Source: Bacteroidota bacterium (GTDB lineage Bacteria > Bacteroidota > Bacteroidia > B-17B0 > Aurantibacillaceae). From it: 64,000 nucleotides of DNA. A program made the translations under genes and the position numbers. The notes beneath the pieces are model-generated. The model ran no database searches, had not been told where the DNA came from, and saw nothing but the letters and a program-made list of their open reading frames with translations. The DNA is taken from NCBI GenBank assembly GCA_020162035.1, contig JAIUNM010000017.1, positions 1 through 64,000 on the forward strand, read 5' to 3'. Every line of letters starts with the position of its first letter. Within the stretch, counting starts at the first letter, position 1. Shown here piece after piece: positions 7,470 through 17,205 of the stretch.

Positions 7470-10400
7470 ATGAAAAAGATATTATTGCAGTTTTTAGTGT
7501 TAAGTGTATTTATTACTCAAGCACAAACTAACGTTGGTGACACCATAAAAATTAAAACATTAAAATATGGTAGTTCAACTCGCGATACATTTATAAATTT
7601 TCCAAGCGGAAGCCAAACCTTTGAAAAAATTATTATGAAATACAACATGCGTTGTAAAAATGGTTTGGTTTCAACACAAGCCTCGCCAAATTTAGGTTGT
7701 GGCGAATGGGATTATTCGTGCAACACATTTATTGTTGATTCTACTAAAATAGAATTAAACCCTAAAACACAAAACAATCCTGTTATAAGTAATTTTACAG
7801 GTACATTGTTTCCATATTCTAATGCTCCTGTATTTGATTATTATGATTTTTTACAAACAAATACAAGTTTAGGCTCTGTTACATCTGAAACATTGTTTAC
7901 AGTTGGAACAGGAACTAACTCTATAGCTAATATTTTAAAAGCAAACGAAAAATCGGGCAGGTCGCAATTTATAATTACTGCTAGTGAATTAACTGCTTCT
8001 GGTTTAACTGCAGGGCCAATAAATGGTTTCTTTTTAAATGTTGCAAACGCAGGTGGAACAACAAATTTTTTTAAAGTAAACATGCAATTAATCTCACCAA
8101 CACTAACTATTTTAACCGCAAATTCGCCAACCGTTAGCGGCTTTACACAAGTTTATAATCGTAATTACACATTTGTAAATGGTAATAATAGAATTTTATT
8201 TAATACACCTTTTAATTGGGATGGTACAAGTAATGTTTTAATTGATTTATCTTTTACTAATACACAAGCATCAAGTCCAATTATATTAAATGGGGTTACA
8301 ACAACAAGTAACATGGCAATGTACAGTAATAATAATTACGCTATTGATTTATCTAATAATGGGCATGTAAATATTAATGCAACAAATTTATCAAGCATAA
8401 ATAACGAAATTTCAGTTACTTTATGGGCATACGGAAATCCTGCGCTATTACCTTCAAATACAACAATTTTATACGGTTGGTCTGCTAATCAAACTGAACG
8501 CCAGTTAAACATTCATTTACCTTGGGGCGATAGTTACGTGCAGTTTGATGCTGGCTATGCTTCTGGAGGATATGATAGAATTGGTAAGTTAACAACTACT
8601 AGTGAAGCCGAAGGGCAATGGAACCATTGGGCTTTTACAAAAAATGTAACTACCGGAGCCATGAAAATTTATATTAATGGTACATTATGGATGTCTGGCA
8701 CAAGTAAAACTAAACCAATGGCTTTATTAAATTTAATATTAGGTAAAAATTATGCGTTAAACGAAAACTATAAAGGAAAAGTAAATGAGTTATCTATATG
8801 GAATAAAGAATTAGCAATTACTGAAATTCAGAATTACATGAATATTGCAATTCCTCCAACTCACCCTAATTATTCGAACTTAGTGGCCTACTACAAAATA
8901 AATGAAAGCACTGGTTTAACAATTGGAGACACAAAATTTTCAGCAAACTCTACTGGTATTAATTTTAGCTGGACATACGACCGAGGTAATACATTAACTA
9001 GAAGTTTTACTGAATCTAATTTAAAACCTAATTTTGTTTTTTTTAAAGGCACTTATGTAACAACAACAAATACGCTAACCGTTAGAGACTCTATTCAACG
9101 TTCACCTAACGTTATAACAACATACTCAATTACTAATAATGCTTCGGTAACACCAATGGCACATGATGCAGTAGTATTAACTTCAACTAATTATACTTAC
9201 CAAGCAAGCGTTAGAAATATTTATGATGGCGATAATAATAACCTATTAACCGGTACTTTAACAACAATTCCTGATGGTTCTATCTCAATTAACCCTTTAC
9301 CTTATTTTGAAAGATTTCCATACTATAATGAATTAATGTCGTTTGTTACGCCTTATGGTAAAGGTTTAAACTTAGGAATTGATGGTAAAACATGGTATTA
9401 TGATGTTACAGATTTTACACCATTATTAAAAGGCCCTAAACGTTTGGTTATGGCAATGGGAGGGCAAAATCAAGAACAAATGGATATTGATTTTTATTTT
9501 ATAATTGGTACTCCTCCACGAAACGTTTTGCAATTTAATCAATTATGGCAAGGTGCTGCAAGACAAGGCGACGCTTCAATTTCGAGTATAAACAATGATA
9601 TTAAATTTAACACACAAAATGTTGCGTTATTAAGTACAGGAAAAGAATTTAAAATTCGTTCAACTATAACTGGCCATGGCTCTGAAGGTGAATTTGGACA
9701 AAACGGAGGAATAGTTACACATTCAATAAATGTAAATGGAGGTGTAAGCGAGTTTGGTTGGACATTAACACAAGATTGTTCTACTAATCCCGTATATCCA
9801 CAAGGAGGAACATGGTTATATGAAAGACAGGGCTGGTGCCCAGGACAAGCAAGTTTATTAAAACAAAATTACATAACACCTTTTGTAACACCAGGTACAA
9901 CTGTTAGTTTAGATTATAATTGTTCAGCCCCATCTAACCCTAGTGGCGATTATAGATATATTGCAGCTCATCAATTAATAACATATGGCGGAGCAAACTT
10001 TAGTACAGATGCTTCAATTGTTGATGTGTTACAACCAAGTAATAAAGTGCTGTATTCGCGTAATAACCCAATGTGCAGCAATCCAAAAATATTAGTACAA
10101 AACACAGGCTCAACAACAGCAACAAGTATTGCTATTGATTATTGGTTAAATAATGTAACTGCTAAACAAACGTTTACATGGACAGGGAGCCTTGCATTTA
10201 TGGACAGTGTAACAATTTACTTACCAATAGGAACATTGTGGCAAAGTGGTTTAGCTACAAGTAATAATGTTTTTAATGCAGAAATTAAAAGTGTAAATGG
10301 AGTTGTTGATGATTACAGTTACAACAACAAATACAGTTCTGCATTTACTAACTCAGATATTATACCTGATAATTTTTATATTGATATAAGAACAAATAAT

Positions 10401-10946
10401 AATTTTAACATGAATGATTACAAATTATATGATGATTTTGGAACTTTGGTAGGCTCAAGTACATTTACTGCAAATAACACCGTTTTTCAAGATTATTATA
10501 CCTTAAATGGTTGTTACAGATTAGTAATTAATGATTATGGTAAAGATGGTTTATCTTGGTGGGCAAACTCTAGCCAAGGTTCTGGTTATGCAAGAATAAG
10601 AGATGGGCAAACTAACGCAATTTTAAAAACATTTAATTCTGATTTTGGTTCGTTTATTGATTATAGTTTTAATGCATCAAGTGCAACATCATTAAAAGAG
10701 CAAGAAAATAAAATTAATTATTATGTGTTTCCTAATCCTGCAAACGATAAAATTTATTTAAATGGATTAAGACAAGAAAATGCTAACATTACAATAACCG
10801 ATGTTTTAGGTAAAATTGTAAAAGAATTTACTAACGGTACACAAAATGACGTTGTTTTAGATGTTAATGAATTTAAAACTGGTGTTTATTTTGTAACAGT
10901 ATCTGCTAACGGAAAATCAACAACTAAAAAGATAATGGTTAATTAA
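7470..10946 (+). CDS. T9SS-exported PNGase F-like / LamG-domain surface protein
   Basis: This 1158-residue protein has a signal peptide (about 1-19, ending TQAQ). An N-terminal beta-sandwich region carries CGEWDY (about 76-81), resembling the N-terminal domain of peptide-N-glycosidase F. A LamG/concanavalin-like jellyroll follows (about 298-457, WNHWAFTKNVTTGAMKIYING), then a second PNGase F-like region (about 615-690, WYYDVTDFTPLLKG). The protein ends in a type-A T9SS sorting domain (about 1084-1158, VFPNPANDKIYLNG to the end). It should be secreted across the outer membrane and anchored or released. PNGase F removes N-glycans; whether this protein keeps the catalytic acids is not established, so a glycan-binding role is equally possible. 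It is convergent with, and overlaps by 4 bp, the next gene. Confidence 0.85.
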   Translation: MKKILLQFLVLSVFITQAQTNVGDTIKIKTLKYGSSTRDTFINFPSGSQTFEKIIMKYNMRCKNGLVSTQASPNLGCGEWDYSCNTFIVDSTKIELNPKTQNNPVISNFTGTLFPYSNAPVFDYYDFLQTNTSLGSVTSETLFTVGTGTNSIANILKANEKSGRSQFIITASELTASGLTAGPINGFFLNVANAGGTTNFFKVNMQLISPTLTILTANSPTVSGFTQVYNRNYTFVNGNNRILFNTPFNWDGTSNVLIDLSFTNTQASSPIILNGVTTTSNMAMYSNNNYAIDLSNNGHVNINATNLSSINNEISVTLWAYGNPALLPSNTTILYGWSANQTERQLNIHLPWGDSYVQFDAGYASGGYDRIGKLTTTSEAEGQWNHWAFTKNVTTGAMKIYINGTLWMSGTSKTKPMALLNLILGKNYALNENYKGKVNELSIWNKELAITEIQNYMNIAIPPTHPNYSNLVAYYKINESTGLTIGDTKFSANSTGINFSWTYDRGNTLTRSFTESNLKPNFVFFKGTYVTTTNTLTVRDSIQRSPNVITTYSITNNASVTPMAHDAVVLTSTNYTYQASVRNIYDGDNNNLLTGTLTTIPDGSISINPLPYFERFPYYNELMSFVTPYGKGLNLGIDGKTWYYDVTDFTPLLKGPKRLVMAMGGQNQEQMDIDFYFIIGTPPRNVLQFNQLWQGAARQGDASISSINNDIKFNTQNVALLSTGKEFKIRSTITGHGSEGEFGQNGGIVTHSINVNGGVSEFGWTLTQDCSTNPVYPQGGTWLYERQGWCPGQASLLKQNYITPFVTPGTTVSLDYNCSAPSNPSGDYRYIAAHQLITYGGANFSTDASIVDVLQPSNKVLYSRNNPMCSNPKILVQNTGSTTATSIAIDYWLNNVTAKQTFTWTGSLAFMDSVTIYLPIGTLWQSGLATSNNVFNAEIKSVNGVVDDYSYNNKYSSAFTNSDIIPDNFYIDIRTNNNFNMNDYKLYDDFGTLVGSSTFTANNTVFQDYYTLNGCYRLVINDYGKDGLSWWANSSQGSGYARIRDGQTNAILKTFNSDFGSFIDYSFNASSATSLKEQENKINYYVFPNPANDKIYLNGLRQENANITITDVLGKIVKEFTNGTQNDVVLDVNEFKTGVYFVTVSANGKSTTKKIMVN

Positions 10947-11626
10947 TTCTTTTTTTCTTTTTTGTACTTTCCTTTTCGCCATGCATCAATAAATTGAGCC
11001 CATGCAATAGGATTTAATAAAGAAATGCTTGGTTGCTGCCCTGCTGAATATACTTTAGTGTAGTAGGCTTGCATTACATATCTATAATTTTCACTTGCGC
11101 TTGCCGTTTGATTTCTTTCTAAATAAGTAAGAGCCTCTCTTTGTAAATTTTTATCGGCACGTTCAATATCTGTATCGGTTAAATTTAAAGTTAAAAATGC
11201 TTTTTTAAATTCATCTTTGCTTGGCCACGGGTAAACTTCTATTGTAGGTAGTTTTACAGTATCTTTAACTAATATTTGAATTGCACTGTAATATCTGTTA
11301 TTTAAAGTATCTGGCACTTTATAATATGCATTTTTATATTGAATAGATATAAACTCAAGTTCATCGCCTGGGTTAACTATCAAATTAAAAAAACCATAAA
11401 AATCGGTTTTAGTACCCCTGTTAGTACCCGAAACAATAATTGCAACTAAGGGTACAGGCGTTAAACTATCTTTATCTAACACAACCCCCGAAAACTGAAT
11501 TAAATTATTTGAAGATTTTTTAGTAACTACTGTTGAAGTTACATTTGAATTTTGAGCTAATAATTTTAAATTAATCCCTGTAAAAACAATTATTAATATT
11601 ACAAAAAGCTTTTTCATAGCTAACAT
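10943..11626 (-). CDS. Exported CarboxypepD_reg-like domain protein
   Basis: The 227-residue product has a signal peptide (from MKKLFVILIIVFTG, ending LLAQ) and a carboxypeptidase regulatory-like beta-sandwich (about 42-130: FSGVVLDKDSLTPVPLVAII, GTKTDFYGFFNLIV). This fold is common in Bacteroidota periplasmic and TonB-linked proteins. A basic, helical C-terminal tail follows. A second ATG three codons in (11617) may be the true start. The gene is last in a tightly packed Fur-STAS-CarboxypepD operon, with a 2-nt gap to the STAS gene. Its role is unknown. Confidence 0.8.
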   Translation of the reverse strand: MLAMKKLFVILIIVFTGINLKLLAQNSNVTSTVVTKKSSNNLIQFSGVVLDKDSLTPVPLVAIIVSGTNRGTKTDFYGFFNLIVNPGDELEFISIQYKNAYYKVPDTLNNRYYSAIQILVKDTVKLPTIEVYPWPSKDEFKKAFLTLNLTDTDIERADKNLQREALTYLERNQTASASENYRYVMQAYYTKVYSAGQQPSISLLNPIAWAQFIDAWRKGKYKKEKKN

Positions 11627-11628
11627 TT

Positions 11629-11973
11629 TTACTCAAGTAATTTAACAGCTTCTTCTTTTGTACTTACAATTTTAAACAATGTGTTTAATTTGGTAATTAA
11701 TATTAACTCATTTATTTTTTTATTTAAATTAAACAAAACAGCTTCTCCCCCTCCTACTCTAGCTTTAGTAAGCAATTGAATTAAAGTATTTAATCCACTA
11801 CTGTTCATGTATTTTAAGTTTTCTAAATTTAAAGCCAATTTTGTAATGCCTTTAGTGTTTAGCTCTTCAACGGCAACTAATAAATTTGTTGCTTGATTTT
11901 TTTCAATTAGCTCGCCTTCTATATTAATAAAAGCAATGTTATTTTCAATATTAATAGTATGGTTAAAAATCAT
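11629..11973 (-). CDS. STAS-domain protein (anti-sigma factor antagonist type)
   Basis: The 114-residue protein is a single STAS domain of SpoIIAA type: INIEGELIEKNQATNLLVAV, then LALNLENLKYMNSSGLNTL. The serine pair at 58-59 occupies the position phosphorylated in anti-anti-sigma factors. In that family the unphosphorylated form binds an anti-sigma kinase and a PP2C phosphatase reactivates it. It lies 2 nt after the Fur gene in one operon. The SpoIIE phosphatase at 1729-3879 is a candidate partner; no anti-sigma kinase is visible in the window. Confidence 0.88.
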   Translation of the reverse strand: MIFNHTINIENNIAFINIEGELIEKNQATNLLVAVEELNTKGITKLALNLENLKYMNSSGLNTLIQLLTKARVGGGEAVLFNLNKKINELILITKLNTLFKIVSTKEEAVKLLE

Positions 11974-11975
11974 AT

Positions 11976-12449
11976 TTACATTTTTTTATAATGTTCGCAG
12001 GGTAATCCTTTTTCTAACTTATTACATTTTGCAAAAAAATTAAGTGAATGGTGTAAAATTTTAAAATCCAACATTTCTTCGGCTGTACGCTGTATTTGCA
12101 TTATTCTTGGATCACAAAACTCAAATACTTTTTCGCAATTAGTACATATTAAATGATCGTGTTGTTTGTATTTATACGCTTTTTCAAACTGTGCAATGTT
12201 TTTGCCAAACTGATGTTTAATTACTAAACCAGCATCTAATAAAATTTCTATATTATTATACAAAGTTGCTCTACTTACTCTATACTTTTTATTTTTCATC
12301 ATTAGGTACAATTGTTCAATATCAAAATGCCCATCATGAGAGTAAATTTCATTTAAAATTGCAAAACGTTCAGATGTTTTTCTGTGTTTATGCAATTCTA
12401 AATAATCAGTAAGTATTTTTGCAACTGCATCTTTGGTTTCCTGACTCAT
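11976..12449 (-). CDS. Fur-family transcriptional regulator
   Basis: The 157-residue protein has an N-terminal winged helix (about 15-85, with SRATLYNNIEILLDAGLV as recognition region) and a C-terminal dimerisation domain. That domain carries HDH (97-99), CTNC (102-105) and a second cysteine pair (142 and 151), giving the structural zinc site. It is likely to repress in response to iron, zinc or peroxide, but the metal cannot be assigned by eye. It is first in an operon with STAS and CarboxypepD-like genes, an unusual association for Fur. Confidence 0.92.
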   Translation of the reverse strand: MSQETKDAVAKILTDYLELHKHRKTSERFAILNEIYSHDGHFDIEQLYLMMKNKKYRVSRATLYNNIEILLDAGLVIKHQFGKNIAQFEKAYKYKQHDHLICTNCEKVFEFCDPRIMQIQRTAEEMLDFKILHHSLNFFAKCNKLEKGLPCEHYKKM

Positions 12450-12561
12450 AAGAATACCATAAAATTACTATTTTTTTTAATATTTGCTTTCTAGCAAGCT
12501 ACTTTTAATATTAATTAACTTGAAGAGCTAAAGTAAAAAAATAATTCTTAATTTTACCTTT

Positions 12562-13338
12562 ATGCAATATGGTATTTGTTTACTAAGTGCCGTTCCGTGT
12601 AGAAAAGAATCCTCTAACACAAGCGAAATGGTTACACAACTGTTATTTGGCGACCATTACACAGTAATTGAAACAAAAGAAGAATGGTTGAAAATTTTAA
12701 TTGCTTACGATAATTACGAATGTTGGATAAACCTAAAACAACACCAAAATATTACATCTGCAATTTTTAATCAATTACAAAGTCAAAAAACAATTTGCAA
12801 TACTGATTTGTTTCAGTCAATACAATTAGAAGAAAAAAGTTTTCCTATTAGTTTAGGTTGTACATTACCATTGTTTAGTAAAAATCAAATAAATTTAAAC
12901 AACAAAACCTATTTAGTTGAAGGAAACACCAATGTAAACTTTGAAAAAGAAGTTAGCATAAAAAAATTACTAGAAACTGCTAATCAATTTTTAAACAGCC
13001 CATATTTATGGGGTGGTAAAACCCCTATGGGGATTGATTGTAGTGGCTTTACACAATTGGTATTTAAAATACATGGTTTAAAATTACCCAGAGATGCATA
13101 CCAACAAGTTGAGTTAGGTAGCCCACTAAATTTTGTTGAAGAAGCAGAAGCTGGCGACTTAGCTTTTTTTGATAACGAAGAAGGAAAAATTGTACACGTT
13201 GGTATTTTGTTAGATAATGAAAAAATAATACACGCCAGTGGCTATGTAAAAATAGATAAGTTTGATCATTATGGTATTTTTAACAGCAATACCAAAAAAT
13301 ATTCGCATACGTTAAGGGTAATAAAACGGATTATTTAA
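12562..13338 (+). CDS. NlpC/P60 family (C40) cysteine peptidase with SH3-like N-terminus
   Basis: The 258-residue protein has bacterial SH3-like domains (about 1-120, with TVIETKEEWLKILIAYDNYECWI) and a C-terminal NlpC/P60 domain. Its catalytic cysteine is in GIDCSGFTQLV (about 160), the histidine in VHVGILL (about 212), and a third residue is in IIHASG (about 224). The family cleaves gamma-D-glutamyl-diamino acid bonds in peptidoglycan peptides. No signal peptide is visible, which suggests cytoplasmic action on recycled or imported muropeptides, as in similar SH3-NlpC proteins. It overlaps the convergent XRE gene by 4 bp. Confidence 0.92.
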   Translation: MQYGICLLSAVPCRKESSNTSEMVTQLLFGDHYTVIETKEEWLKILIAYDNYECWINLKQHQNITSAIFNQLQSQKTICNTDLFQSIQLEEKSFPISLGCTLPLFSKNQINLNNKTYLVEGNTNVNFEKEVSIKKLLETANQFLNSPYLWGGKTPMGIDCSGFTQLVFKIHGLKLPRDAYQQVELGSPLNFVEEAEAGDLAFFDNEEGKIVHVGILLDNEKIIHASGYVKIDKFDHYGIFNSNTKKYSHTLRVIKRII

Positions 13339-13568
13339 TAATTTTCAAATAATTGTTTTACATTTATTTTTAGTGCTTTAGCCAATTTACACACAATAGA
13401 AATACTAGTATTTGTAACCCCTCTTTCTATACGTCCAATTTGAGTTAAATCTAATTCAGATTCAAACGCCAAATCTTCTTGGGTATATCCTTTTTGAATT
13501 CTTAATTCCCTAAGATTTTTCCCAAACTGTTTTAAAAATTTATCATTACGATAATAAGGCACATACAA
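13335..13568 (-). CDS. XRE-family helix-turn-helix regulator
   Basis: The 77-residue protein is essentially one Cro/CI-type HTH (about 14-70): LRELRIQKGYTQEDLAFES, then LTQIGRIERGVTNTSISIV. It has no effector domain. It is divergent from the disrupted metalloprotease gene, and a 12-bp palindrome in between overlaps that gene's -33 element, so local repression of that gene is a reasonable guess. Confidence 0.88.
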   Translation of the reverse strand: MYVPYYRNDKFLKQFGKNLRELRIQKGYTQEDLAFESELDLTQIGRIERGVTNTSISIVCKLAKALKINVKQLFENY

Positions 13569-13597
13569 TATTCCATAAACTGTAAATTTTACAAAAG

Positions 13598-13609
13598 GGC
13601 AAATTTGCC
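13598..13609. promoter_or_regulatory. Palindrome GGCAAATTTGCC, candidate operator
   Basis: This perfect 12-bp palindrome lies 30 nt upstream of the XRE start and contains the TTTG (13604-13607) that serves as the -33 element of the metalloprotease promoter. Its position between a divergent regulator and its neighbour is typical of a dual operator. Confidence 0.45.
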
Positions 13610-13635
13610 TTATTAAATTATTTTTATTAAATTTG
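13604..13635 (+). promoter_or_regulatory. Promoter of the metalloprotease T9SS gene
   Basis: TTTG (13604-13607), a 20-nt spacer and TAAATTTG (13628-13635) come within 1 nt of the TTTG-N19-TAnnTTTG consensus. The -7 box is 15 nt before the ATG at 13651, which supports 13651 as the true start of the following gene. Confidence 0.6.
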
Positions 13636-13650
13636 ATTAAAATAAATCCT

Positions 13651-15707
13651 ATGAAAAAATTCTATCTTTTTCTTTTAGTTATAATAATAACTAATTAGTT
13701 ATAATAATAACTAAATTAAATTCTCAAATTGTTTCTAAATGTGTGCAAACAACCAGTTCAGCATTAATACAAATTAATGACTGTGTATCCCCTCCAACTT
13801 CAGAAACTCAAAACATTATTTCAAATTTTATACCAAATTCAAATAGTCCAACATTAGTATTTAAAGTGAATTTTATATTCCCATATGATCCTACTCAAAT
13901 AAATATATTTTATGGTGCAAGTATGCCTACTCTTTATTCTGGTTGCGCTTTAACAATTTCAAATTTAAACACATATTTTAATACGCTAGGTAATAACGCA
14001 TGTTGGCTTCCAGTTTTAAATCCAAGTCCATTAGTTCCTAATCCAAAAATTCAGTTTGTGCTTAATAACGTTTACAAACCAGCAAGTGCTTTAGCTAATG
14101 ATTTAGCATTTTGGTACGATAATGCGGAAAGAGATAGTATTACTTATCAAAGTGATAATGCGATAACTGTAATTTTTTGCCCATATACAAATTCTACAAA
14201 TTTAACTGGTGGAGCAGATGTGCCTGGTCTTGGATTTATTAGATATCATTATTTAGCAGCTGGGAACACATACACTGGCAATGATTTAGGAGGGCAGTTA
14301 CTTGCACATGAAATGGGGCATGCTATTGGTCGGTTACCAGATCAATACAATCTTACTAATACAGTAATTCCTAGTTCAATGCCTCCACCATATGACCCAG
14401 TATTTAGTCCTTTACCAACACATGGTGCATATTTTGCTGATGACTCACCAAAAGATATACTAGCTTATTATAGTTGTTATAATCCTTTAGACCCAACTAA
14501 TATATTTAGTAATAATAATTTAATGGGTAATAGTTTTTGCAGAGAACACTTAAGTGCAAAACAAATTGCATCGTTTCATTATTTAGTAGCTGCTGGAATT
14601 ACAAGTAAATATTTACAAAACTCTAATATGGTATACCCACCTTTACATCCAAATGCAATAAGTACTATTCTGATTGGCAACCAAACTATTACAAATGATA
14701 TACTATTCAAAAAAATAATTATTCAAAGTGGATCAACTATAACAGTTCAAAATGCAAATATACTGGCGACCGATTTAGATTCTAAAATTATCATTGAGCC
14801 AGGTGCAATTCTTCGGCTAATTAATGTAAAAGTTGGTTCTTACCTTGATTTAAAATGGAACGGTATTGAAGTTTGGGGTAATCCGTATTTACCACAAACT
14901 AATTCAAATCAAGGAGCATTAGTGTTACTTAACAGCTGTATTTCCAATGCAGAAAAGGGTGTTTTAGTTGGAAAAACAGACAATAATGGGCTTTTAACAG
15001 GCATTCATGGTGGAGGTATTGTGGAATCTATAAGTAGTAATTTCTTTAACAATATTAATCACGTAACTTTTGATTTTTTGAGTGGCGTTTCAGTTGCTGC
15101 TTCCAATAATCAAAATCGTAGTTTATTTAGGCAAACGACTTTTAAAAGCTACAAACAAATTTACGAGCAAAAATCAAGTATTACGTTTATAGAATTAAAT
15201 AATACAAGACGTTTAAGATTCTTATCTTGTCAATTTGATTTAGTTGGTTCGAATCCTAATAACATTTCCATTATTGGAATAAAAGGCAATAATAGCTCCG
15301 TTGAAATTCAACCATATGCCGGCACTGCTCCTTCCATATATGCTTTTTCCTTTGATCACTTTGTTTATCTTACAAACTGTTTTGGAAACAATTTAATTCA
15401 AGACAATACTATTAGCAGTCAAAAAGGTATTTATATATCTAATGGAAATTATGATAAAATTGTTCGTAATGAATTTAATATTGCTGATCATCCTTATAAC
15501 GGCACTACAAACCCTCGCAGCGCTATTTACTTAGACAATTGTAAAAACTACAAAGTTGAAAATAATAAAATATATTCATACCAAAAAAGCAATAGCTTTG
15601 GTATAGTCGTTAATAATTCTGGACCATATCCAAACAAAATTTATAACAATGAAGTCCTCGAAACATTTTTCGGAATTTGGTGTCAGAATCAAAATTATGA
15701 CCCCTAA
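13651..15707 (+). pseudogene. Zincin metalloprotease / beta-helix surface protein, N-terminal part (frame-disrupted)
   Basis: The natural start is ATG at 13651, giving signal peptide MKKFYLFLLVIIIT. A perfect 20-bp tandem duplication (13675-13714) then brings a TAG at 13696-13698. Deleting one copy restores the leader (continuing TKLNSQ, a typical cleavage region) into the long frame beginning with GTG at 13743. That frame holds the zinc-binding motif HEMGHAIGRLPD (14307 onward; HExxHxxGxxxD type) and a downstream NLMGNSF that may be the Met-turn. A right-handed beta-helix-like region follows (about 14650-15700). The frame ends at a TAA after a C4 run (15701-15704); dropping one C joins it to the next frame. 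As sequenced, translation from 13743 would give a cytosolic protein. Confidence 0.8.
13675..13714. repeat. Perfect 20-bp tandem duplication inside a signal-peptide coding region
   Basis: The unit TTAGTTATAATAATAACTAA occurs twice without a mismatch (13675-13694 and 13695-13714). Since 20 is not a multiple of 3, each change of one copy switches the reading frame. One copy (or four) keeps the gene open; two copies stop it at codon 16. Confidence 0.97.
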
Positions 15708-17205
15708 TAGTACAAACTTTGATGGTTTAGTATTAAATTGTAATGATTTTAGTAATGTAAATTATAATGTTGGAATAATGGAGTTTAGTGGGTTTAACAA
15801 CACTGGTATAGCTAAATTTCAAGGCGATCCAACCGACCCAGACAAAGGCTCTAGGAACACATACAATAGTCCAAGTTGTGGAGATGAAAATAAATTTTAC
15901 GTTTATGCGCCAATAAGTAATCCACCACAAATGCAACATCACAATTATCAAGGCTCACCATTTAGAATTTCACCACAACCTGCTTGCAGTAACGTTAATG
16001 AAATTATTGATATTACTGGTATACCAGCCCCACCACTTAAATCTCTATATTGCACCAACACAAGTACTTTGCCTGGAAGTAGAACGTTTCATACTGACCA
16101 AATAACACAATTAATAAATTTGAACAATAGTTTAGAAAGCACATATAATTCCAATTTAGATAACGGAAATACTCAAAGTTTATTATCATTAATTAATTCT
16201 AACACTAGCCCCGGTCAAATAAAAAATCACCTAATGGCAGCACCATATCTTAGCGATACGGTTTTACTCTCTTATTTTAATAAGGCTAATACACCTGCTG
16301 GCCATGCTAAACAAGTACATGAAAAAAATGCGCCTGTTTCCTCAAAAATTTGGCAAACTATTATTAATCAAAATTATCCAAATGGTATATTTAACCAAAT
16401 GCAAAGTAAACAAAACTCATTTACAACATGTACAAAAGACTTAATAATTGGCAGAAAAAGCTCGATAAAAAATAATTTAAATTACGAAATCATGCACAAA
16501 AGTATGAGTGTATTAAATGATAGCACCTTAAACTTAACTAATAAACAAGATAGTTTAAGCAAATTAATACAAATTAGTCCAACTAAAAATCAATCTCGTC
16601 AACTAATTGAATTAGATATTTACCTAGGTTTATTTGGTCAGGCTCGTGAAAAGGTTCTCAATTACATTAATAACGCTGAAAATTTAACCGACTTAAAGTA
16701 TGGTGACTTTATGTTTAGCTACATAAACATTTTAAATAACCCTGAAAAAATGCATAATTTTAACTCTACGCAAGCTGAATATGAGATTATAAATAACGCT
16801 GCTCAAACCGATGACCACCCTTGTAATATAGTTGCAAAAGGTTTGCTAAGTTCTTATAATCAGATGGCTTGCAACCAACTTTATTTAACACCAATTATTA
16901 ACACAAGAGGAAGATTAATAAATAATAAAATTGAAAACAAGAAGGCTACTATTAACGAACAAACAGATCTGGTTCTTTTTCCAAACCCTGCAAACACAAA
17001 ATTATATTTAAGAACAATGAATGCTACCTATATTAAATTATTAATTTACAATGTAACTGGGCAAGCTGTATGTAATAAAACACTATCTGAAAATGAGCTT
17101 ATGGAAACAGATGTTACACATTTGCCAAATGGAATTTATTTAGTAACTTTACTTAATAAGAATAACGAGTTAATAAAATCACAAAAATTAATAATTGAAC
17201 ATTAA
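15649..17205 (+). pseudogene. Metalloprotease / beta-helix surface protein, C-terminal part with T9SS sorting domain
   Basis: This frame continues the preceding gene after a +1 shift at CCCC (15701-15704). With one C removed the protein reads through NQNYDP into NSTNFDGLVLNCNDF, with no loss of beta-helix character. It then has a helical region (about 16100-16900) and a type-A T9SS sorting domain (LVLFPNPANTKLYLR to the end). With both lesions repaired, the whole gene 13651-17205 encodes 1177 residues. The apparent ATG at 15649 lies inside the upstream frame and is not a likely real start. The final codons overlap the TTG start of the next gene. Confidence 0.8.

Noticed and set aside
13743-13745. 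GTG 13743 as the genuine start of the metalloprotease
   Set aside because: It would remove the signal peptide from a protein with a T9SS sorting domain; the promoter and leader upstream point to ATG 13651.
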